From positions 2,754,289 to 2,818,288 of the forward strand of contig NC_031479.1 in assembly GCF_000006565.2 (NCBI RefSeq): a stretch of DNA of 64,000 bases, written 5' to 3'. Positions within the stretch are counted from its first letter, which is position 1. Each line of letters begins with the position of its first letter. The notes beneath the pieces were generated by a model. It worked only from the letters and a program-made list of their open reading frames with translations. It searched no databases and was not told where the DNA came from. Below are positions 57,201-64,000 of this stretch, in pieces. The translations under genes were made by a program, and so were the position numbers. The DNA is from Toxoplasma gondii ME49 (lineage: Eukaryota > Apicomplexa > Conoidasida > Eucoccidiorida > Sarcocystidae).

Positions 57201-60200
57201 TGCCTTGCTGTCTGCCGTTGCTCTCGCCTCTCCATCCTCTAAAATTTCCCCTTCCCTCTCTCGTGCTCCCGCGAGCCGAAAAGGGTCGGACTCTTTCGAG
57301 GGTGTCGGCCGCGGCGTCCACGCCCAGTCCGCACCCCACGCTCCGGCGAGCTGTACGTACACGCGGTCAGCGGGGAGTGGGTCGGGTGTTGGCGGGTCGC
57401 AGTCGAGCCACAGTTCTTCGCGAGTTTGTGGCCGCGAAGCCCAGCAGTGCAGCGGCTTTCGCCCTGGAGAGAAACCAGGGTCTCGCCGCGCAGTCTGTCG
57501 CGGCCTCCAAACACATGCGCCGGAGCCCCTGAGGCGAGCAGGGGCGCCCGTGGAGAACATGGGAGTGTCGATCGCAGGTCGCAGGACTCCCTCTGAGAAC
57601 GCCGACTTTTTTCGAGACAGGGAGGCTGGCAACCGAAGACTGGCCGCGCGGTCCGAAAAGCTAGCGGGTGTCCAGCGAGACGGGACTGTCTCTGGAGAGT
57701 CCAACCAACGAGGCGAGACGAAGCGCGCCGGGCTCCCAAACCCCGAGAGAAGAGGGAGCCCTCGAGGGCGACTGCATGCGACCTTGTGGAAGCGCGAATC
57801 CTCCGACAGCAGCCGCGACGAAAGCTGGACCGCCTCAGTCCCCGCGACGCGAGGAGAGGTCCCAGACAGAGGCCGCGACGCGTCGACCTCTCAGAATCTG
57901 TCAACCTCTCAGAGTCTTTCTGTTTCTCGGGGTCTGTCGCAGAGGAGCGTGTCGCCTGAGTCTCGGCTAGGAAGCAGCGGCGGTCGATCGCGGCGCTTCC
58001 TCGCGCAAGAGCGAAGGCCACAGATGCAGCGCTCTGCTTCGCGTTCTCTTTCTCGCGCATGTCTCTCGGAAGACGGCGGCGTCGACGCCACCATGCAGGA
58101 CGGGTCTTCTCAGTCTTTCGCGGCCTCTGGAGTGACTCGGGAGCCGAGAAAGTTGAACAAGCCACTGGCGGGCTTCGCACGCAGAGGCCTGGCCTCCCGC
58201 ACTGCAGCGGGCCACTCGCCGTCCGCAGTGAGTTCGAGAAGTTCGAATGGATCGCGGAAAGGAGACTCCGAGGAGAGAGGAGGCTTCGAGGCAGCGACGG
58301 GACGCGCCCGGCGCCCTCTTGGCGCTGTTCACTCGAGCCTTGGAGGCGCAGGAGCTGTACGTTATTTGACTCACGAAGAGCTGCAGGTGAGAAGACATGA
58401 GGGGATCTTGAGATTTCAAGTCTTCTTGGAGTTCTTCAAGGTTAAACTAAGGAATCAAGGGAATGAAACTATCAATGGCAGTGGAGGCGGTGATACACAG
58501 ATCAAGTGTAGAGATTGTCTCAAAAATTGCATTTCATCTGAAGAATTCAAAATAAACACTGATATCGTTTTCCTTGTCAAAAACGCGTTAAAAAAATATA
58601 TTTTGAGATTGTGAATCTGGAAAGAGTTCGAGTGTCAAGACGAGAAATCAACAGTTGAACAGCAGGTCGCAATCACGTTCCAGTCTGCCTTTGACCACGT
58701 GAGAAGGCAAGGACGCGGAATCGAGGAAGGAGAGATCAAGAGTGCCGCATATTGTGTCTCTGCAGCCCTTTGATGAGCCCCCGTGCATGAAAGCCATTGA
58801 AGAAACGGTTTTGCCGCGACTCGGGGTCGAGGTCACCAAGGGCGACTGGACCGAGCAAATTGAAACTTTGGACACCATCCGACGCCTCGCCAAGTTCCAC
58901 TTCGCTGTCTTTACACAGGGTGAGCGTCGTCAGGATCCTCAGGATTCAATTATCTGAGCTACTGCACCTCTGGGCCTAGAGAATGCGAGGTGCACCGCGT
59001 ACTGCTTTTAGAACTCGACACAGGCATCGACAAGGATTGTCGCAGTGCCTCACGCTTTGAATAGCTGGGTCTCGGTTGTTTCTTAGGTTTTCGTGACGCC
59101 TCTCATTTGCTCGCTTCCTGGGGAGAGAATTCCTTCCTGTCTCCTTTGTTTTCAGATGTTCTGAGGCAAGTCGTAGGAGGCATTTTGGCGTGGCTCGCGA
59201 GTCCGCGGTCGACTGTGGCGAAGAACGCCTGTCTGGCTCTCAGCGACCTTTTCCTTTTTGGAAGAAAAAAAATGGTAAGGATATAGAAGTTTCCTTCACG
59301 ACAGCAAGAGAGAACACAGTGGATTTCGGTCAGCCTCTGAAATGTATGTGGAGTGCACGCCTACGTGCTCTTGTGTATGTTTGTGTGGTTTTTTCGTCAG
59401 GATCCGTGTGTCCTGGAGGTCGTTGAACTATGCATGAAAAAGGTAAGTGTACAAGATAGACTTGAGACGACGAGCATACGGGTTGGCGGCCGGTTCGACT
59501 GCATGCGCTTTTGACGTTTTGCTGAATCACGGCTGTTTGCGTCTGTCTCCTCTTCTGCGGGTGCCAGTGCTGCCAGTCCAACGAATTCCTCAACGAAGCC
59601 GTCCGCAGCGTGCTGTTCACCGTTTGCCAGTTCGCGTCGGAGTCGCGCGTTCTCCACGCATTCCTTCACTGCATCCCACCCTGGTAGGCACGGAGACAGC
59701 AGGAAACTGTCTGTCGGGTGTACATACACCGGGGACGGGGCTCCGGACATGTGTTTCACGAGTCGTTTACGCCTGCTGGGTGGACGGAAACCGCAGAAAA
59801 GAAGGTTTTCTGTGAGAGTCGCTAACAAAGTTATTACTTTTGGTGCAAGAGAAACGCCAGTGTTGAGTTTTAGAAACTTCCGAGACTAAAGAGAAAGTAC
59901 CGCCAAGCACGCTGTGGCTCTTATCCTCCCTGCTCTTTCATTGGCAGCGCTGACCCGAGACACTGGAGTCACGCCCCAGCACTTGAGAGGAACGCCCTTC
60001 TGAGATGCGGGCAGCCAGTTTCTGTATCACTGCTGTACATGCACCCCGTTCCACTGTTTGAGACAGCTGGAACTGTAGGGTTTCGATAGAGTGTGGAGTA
60101 TCTTTCCTGGGTGTTGTCTTTTGTCTCCAGCAAGCAACCAGGTGCCAAATCGACGGCTGCATCCTGCCTGGCTCTTCTGTTCCAGCGAACAAGCGAGCAA

Positions 60201-61992
60201 GCGGCACGTGGAAGCGAGCTCTCGCAGAGTGTCAAGCTTCTCTTGAACGTAAGTCGCGAGAAAACGACGTCAATGTTAGTCCACATCGGTGATGTTCTAG
60301 GCGTAGTAGACGGATCACTGTCATCACTCGTTTGAACAGCGAGCGAAAACGGCTGGTCAGACGCGAGAATGACCAGCGCCACCGTATTTCTGGGAGTAGG
60401 GCTTCGGAACTCGCTTTTCCAAGAGCTGGCGTGATGTCGTCTTCTCTAGAATCATGAGAGAAGTCTTCCTGCTTCACCTTCCGGTCTGTTTTGGTGGATC
60501 CTTCTTGGCATATGGCTGTGTAGTTAGAGGCTGCGTACACTCTTCTATCCCACCTGTCTTCGTCTTTGCTTGGAAGCTGTAGCTACTCACCATGTTCGTT
60601 TAGTGTAAGGTAAAGAAAATGGAAAGAACATCCTTTCCTGTGAAAGCCAGTGCCTTTCTCGCTGTTTCGTTCTGGAGGGATCCAACGGGGTCACTCTCCA
60701 CTTCAATCAGACGCCTGCTATTTTCCTTTTTTTGAGGAATCGGAGAGGAATCAAGTCGAGAACGCCTGTTTCGCCTATGTTTTGGGGAGCACTGTTTTAC
60801 AGAAGGGTTCTTTTCTGTATGGACACTTCGTGTGGGATGAGATGGGATGCTGCAACCCGATACCTGGAGATTTTATTTCCTGCCTCTTACAGTTGTGTAG
60901 TTCAGCTTTAAGAGACAGTTCAAAGTGGAGATGTGCAGCAGTAGAGTATGCATCGCGTAGCTCACTTTTTTTTCCGTACCTGCGTTCGCCTCACCGACTC
61001 TTGTACCTCCTGAAGTAGACAGAAGAACACGGCGAAGACAGCTCACCTTGACGTCGTAGGATTCTGAGCTCCAACATGTTTAGCTGTCTGAAGCAGTCCA
61101 GTGGGGTGACGGTGTACAGCTGTTGGGTGTATTTTCTCCTTCCATTTAAAGGGTCAGAGCAGCCCTGCAGGCGTGGATTCCGCGCAAAAGGTTGATGCGA
61201 AATGCTTATCATCCGTCCTGGATTAATCTTCTTGCAAGTGGCTTCTGCTTTAGAGGAAAGGAAAACACTCACACCCAGACAACTCGATACCCCCCATTCG
61301 GTTGCGACTCCTGCTGTGCTGTGTGAAATTCTGCTTTCTCCTCAGATGGCGACTGAAGCCTCCCCCGATGTGCGTGTGGCGGCGCGCGTGGCCCTCACAA
61401 TGTTGCACAGGTGAGTCTCGTTTCTTTTTCTTGCTCTTGCGTTTGCGCATTGTGAAAGGATGGCATTCGAGATTTCTTCAACTGGATCTCTCTTGTGTGG
61501 CGTTCTTCACTATGCAGAACCGTGGATGCAGCGACCCTACGCCGGGTTTGTGGGTCTCTCGAAGCGCGGAACAAGGTAAGAAAGAACAGTAGAAAAACAT
61601 GTGGAAAAAGTCAGAGAGCAAACGACAAGAAAGATGAATCACCCGTCCAATGACCAGGCTTCGAATCAAGAACTGTTGAATCAACGTTCAAGGAGTCAAT
61701 GCTCCAGCCCAGAAAGAGTGACTGATTGCAGATGCGTCCCCGAGAGGAATCACAAAAATGCTTTCTGAAGATGCGTGTTTTTTAGATGGACGGATTCGTT
61801 TCGCGGACGACAAACAGAGAAGTTGAAGACGTCATGAAAAATGTAGAAGCGAGTGTCCCCGCGGCAGGCGGCTGCGCCTCTTTAGCCTCCTCGCTGTCCT
61901 CTGTCCCCGACGACAGCCGGTCTCGTAAGCAGAAGGTTTTACAGGATTTGTCTGTGCAACAGACACCAGGCAAATGCCTACGAATTGTCTGA
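54250..61992 (+). CDS. TOG-domain (crescerin/TOGARAM-like) microtubule regulator, 10 exons, 1469 aa
   Basis: Exons: 54250-56430, 57037-58386, 58766-58919, 59156-59274, 59401-59442, 59568-59683, 60131-60248, 61346-61410, 61518-61575, 61786-61992; 4410 nt, phases agree. ATG 54250 has strong context (CAGCCATGG). Residues 1-1175 are Ser/Pro/Gln-rich and disordered. Residues about 1178-1400 form one TOG domain of HEAT repeats: KGDWTEQIETLDTIRRLAKF carries the first-loop Trp, then STVAKNACLALSDLF, NEFLNEAVRSVLF, AKSTAASCLALLF and SPDVRVAARVALTMLHR. The pattern fits the TOG arrays of crescerin/TOGARAM and CLASP, which bind tubulin and tune microtubule growth. A role at conoid, basal body or gamete axoneme is inference. 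A short acidic tail follows. A possible 30-nt exon at 56731-56760 is also in phase. Confidence 0.85.
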
Positions 61993-62185
61993 TGTCCAAT
62001 CTGCTTGCAAAGCTCTCTTTTCACGCAAATCTATTCGTCGCGACGTGTCTCGATCAGATTACTTATAAGGTTTGCCTTATAAAGACGTATATGCATGTGT
62101 ATGAATAGATGTCTATTCCATTCGCCCTATCTCGGGGGGGTTTTACCTGTTGTAGTTGCCGCTGTATAAATATATACAGTCTCTA

Positions 62186-62228
<43 letters not shown>

Positions 62229-63183
62229 CAGTAGATGATGTACAAGTAGAGTGCTATTGCTTGCTTTCGTGTTTCTGTGCAGGTGGCCGTGGACACAGTG
62301 GCGGCAGCGGGGGGTACCGACCTCTGCTTCTGGGTCATATGAAGCCCTAGCTCACCGGAGAGGAGGGGAGCGGGGGGAAAAAGCTTCTTCGCAGGCGTGC
62401 ATAGTGCACAGAAACGTGTAGTTTTGTAGGTCGATGTTAAATCAAAGTTTCAGACGTGGCACGCTACAGTTTGCGGTTTTCTAAAGGCAGTTTTTCTGGG
62501 CCTTCTGGGTGCAAGCAAGATCCACTCTTGAATCGCTCGACACTCTCTCGGCTTTCCTTCAGCACCAGAACTTAACTAACTGTTTCACCTTCTTGTCTGG
62601 TAGTACACTGTGAACTGGCGTGCTCCTGGTGGAGGTTGGTGACTAATCCGAGCTGAAAAGTGAACCACGATGGGTTTGAGCAACAGGGTTTCTTTTCTTG
62701 GATGCTTCCTACGGTGTATCGGCACAAGCCGACACCTCGCCTGCAGCCGAATGCACTCTTCCTGTAGCATCATGACATGCAAATCGTTATCAGGACTACT
62801 TATGTCCATCTTGTGAGGAGGACCTCGAAGTCCCAGAAGCCTGGGGGTCAAGGGTTTTTATAACCGTTTTCTGGAGAGTACAGACTGAGAGTCGGACACC
62901 TGATTAGATCTTGGGTACTGCTGTGTGAGCACGGTTTCGAGAACATCACTCTATAGAGTACAACAAATGCGAATCCTCAAACTAAAAAAAAAGGCAAAAC
63001 AGACCACCAGGAAAGGAACTTCCTAGTAGTCTCACCCAGCAATTCCCTTCACACACAAACAGCCGAGCACAAACGCACCCTCAGTGGTGGTTTCTTGGAG
63101 AAACCTGCACAGCCACTGTTTGCACAGAGCATCGTTCAATTCAGACACTTTTCTGAAATTTCACGCACTCTTGTTCACCAGGT
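61993..63183. other. 3' flank of the TOG gene, no gene supported
   Basis: Contains an AT microsatellite and a G-rich patch near 62300-62380. A minus-strand open stretch at 62585-62851 has no domain and is not called. Confidence 0.45.
62190..62222. repeat. AT dinucleotide microsatellite
   Basis: Sixteen AT units in a row, about 200 bp past the stop codon of the TOG-domain gene. Likely polymorphic in length. Confidence 0.95.
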
Positions 63184-64000
63184 GTCTCCTACGCTGAGAA
63201 CGGTGCCTCAAGACAATGATGCCGCTAACATCCGTAGATGGACGCAAAAACACGAGCGGCCTCGTCTTCATCTTAGTGATGAACAACTGAAATATAAAAT
63301 GGAATAGGAATGTGCCGCTCAAGGAACGGATTCATCGAAAGATACTGCGTGGAAGCAGCGGTCCCCCCGACTTTCCTTTTATCCGCCAGCTACGTCTTCT
63401 CTGTGTAGCAGTTTCCGCTGGTAACTGTGCAGCCTTGAGCATGATAATTCCGAGAAAAACTGGCAGACCATGGAGGCACGAAAATTTTGAACATCGTCGG
63501 CTTTACCCGGAAGTGTTCATGGATGAATTCATCTGGTTTAAGGGTCTGCTCACTTCAGGGGGGTTGCTCCAAATGGCTGTATGCGTACAGAGATGACATA
63601 AGTGCTAACAAACCATCGGTTTTTGATGGAATTACTTTTAACGCCGAACCTTCTCGAGTCCTCAGTTTAAGTTTGTGCCGTTACATTCAGGAGCACACCG
63701 TTATATTCGATGATCTTAAGCGTACAACGAGCGGGGCGACACACGTTGAACGTTCACAAAACGCTGAAGGCCGTAGCCCCTCGCCGTTTTCGCGGCTTTT
63801 CGGAAGACGCTGAAGTTCTTCTCTAACCCTTTCCATTCGAATTAACTGTATCGAAAGCACGATTTGCTGCGTTCCGAGGTGGCGTCGTTTACTACTGGTG
63901 GTTCACGCCATCTTACAACTCTTGTATGAGGGCAACCGTTGTCGCGCACTCGAGCAAACCAAAAGGTACGAAGGCGAAAGTTCTGGAGATTGCCTCTAGG
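63184..64000 (+). CDS. candidate short-intron gene running off the right edge, unidentified
   Basis: Three open, coding-like stretches follow each other on the plus strand in different frames: about 63184-63306, 63430-63540 and 63590-63770, with another reaching the window end. Typical segments are NIRRWTQKHERPRLHL, ENFEHRRLYPEVFMDEF and SVFDGITFNAEPSRVLSL. A 47-bp GT-AG interval (63542-63588) could join two of them, but the phases were not fully reconciled. No family recognised. It may be a real gene with short introns, a decayed gene, or chance. Confidence 0.25.

Overview
The window looks like nuclear DNA of a coccidian apicomplexan, most likely Toxoplasma gondii or a very close relative such as Hammondia. 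The reasons are intron-rich genes with GT-AG junctions, Ser/Ala/Gln-rich low-complexity extensions around conserved domains, long gene-poor stretches, and above all a MAP kinase whose spliced model places a Ser gatekeeper at residue 191 and a TDY activation loop, which is what I remember of T. gondii MAPKL1. Species and gene names come from memory and motif reading; no database was searched.

Layout, left to right. Minus strand 313-8517: a MiaA/IPT-type tRNA dimethylallyltransferase in 12 exons (870 aa). Plus 11002-13165: an RBM39/CAPER-like splicing factor (633 aa). Plus 14415-15988: a small secreted EGF-repeat protein in 13 exons with uniformly tiny introns (53-68 bp). Plus 18626-27517: a 2044-aa protein with a class-II (4EHP-like) eIF4E fold between two roughly 880-aa disordered extensions. 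Converging on it, minus 32730-39369: the MAPKL1-type kinase (1298 aa). After a 4.7-kb divergent spacer, plus 44056-49277: a tentative PH-like protein (939 aa). The stretch 49.3-53.4 kb looks empty at first, but read with short introns it holds at least one frame-consistent hidden gene on the minus strand and probably another on the plus strand. Plus 54250-61992: a TOG-domain protein (1469 aa) resembling crescerin/TOGARAM. The right edge has an AT microsatellite and coding-like fragments of a possible further gene.

All exon models were built by hand from splice signals, phase and protein-family alignment. For the main genes the exon lengths sum to whole codons without internal stops, which is a strong internal check. 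The genes do not form a pathway. They are unlinked housekeeping functions: tRNA modification, splicing, translation control, cell-cycle kinase signalling and microtubule regulation. The main surprise is the coexistence of two gene architectures: typical genes with introns of hundreds of bases, and genes built of small exons with introns of about 50-80 bp.
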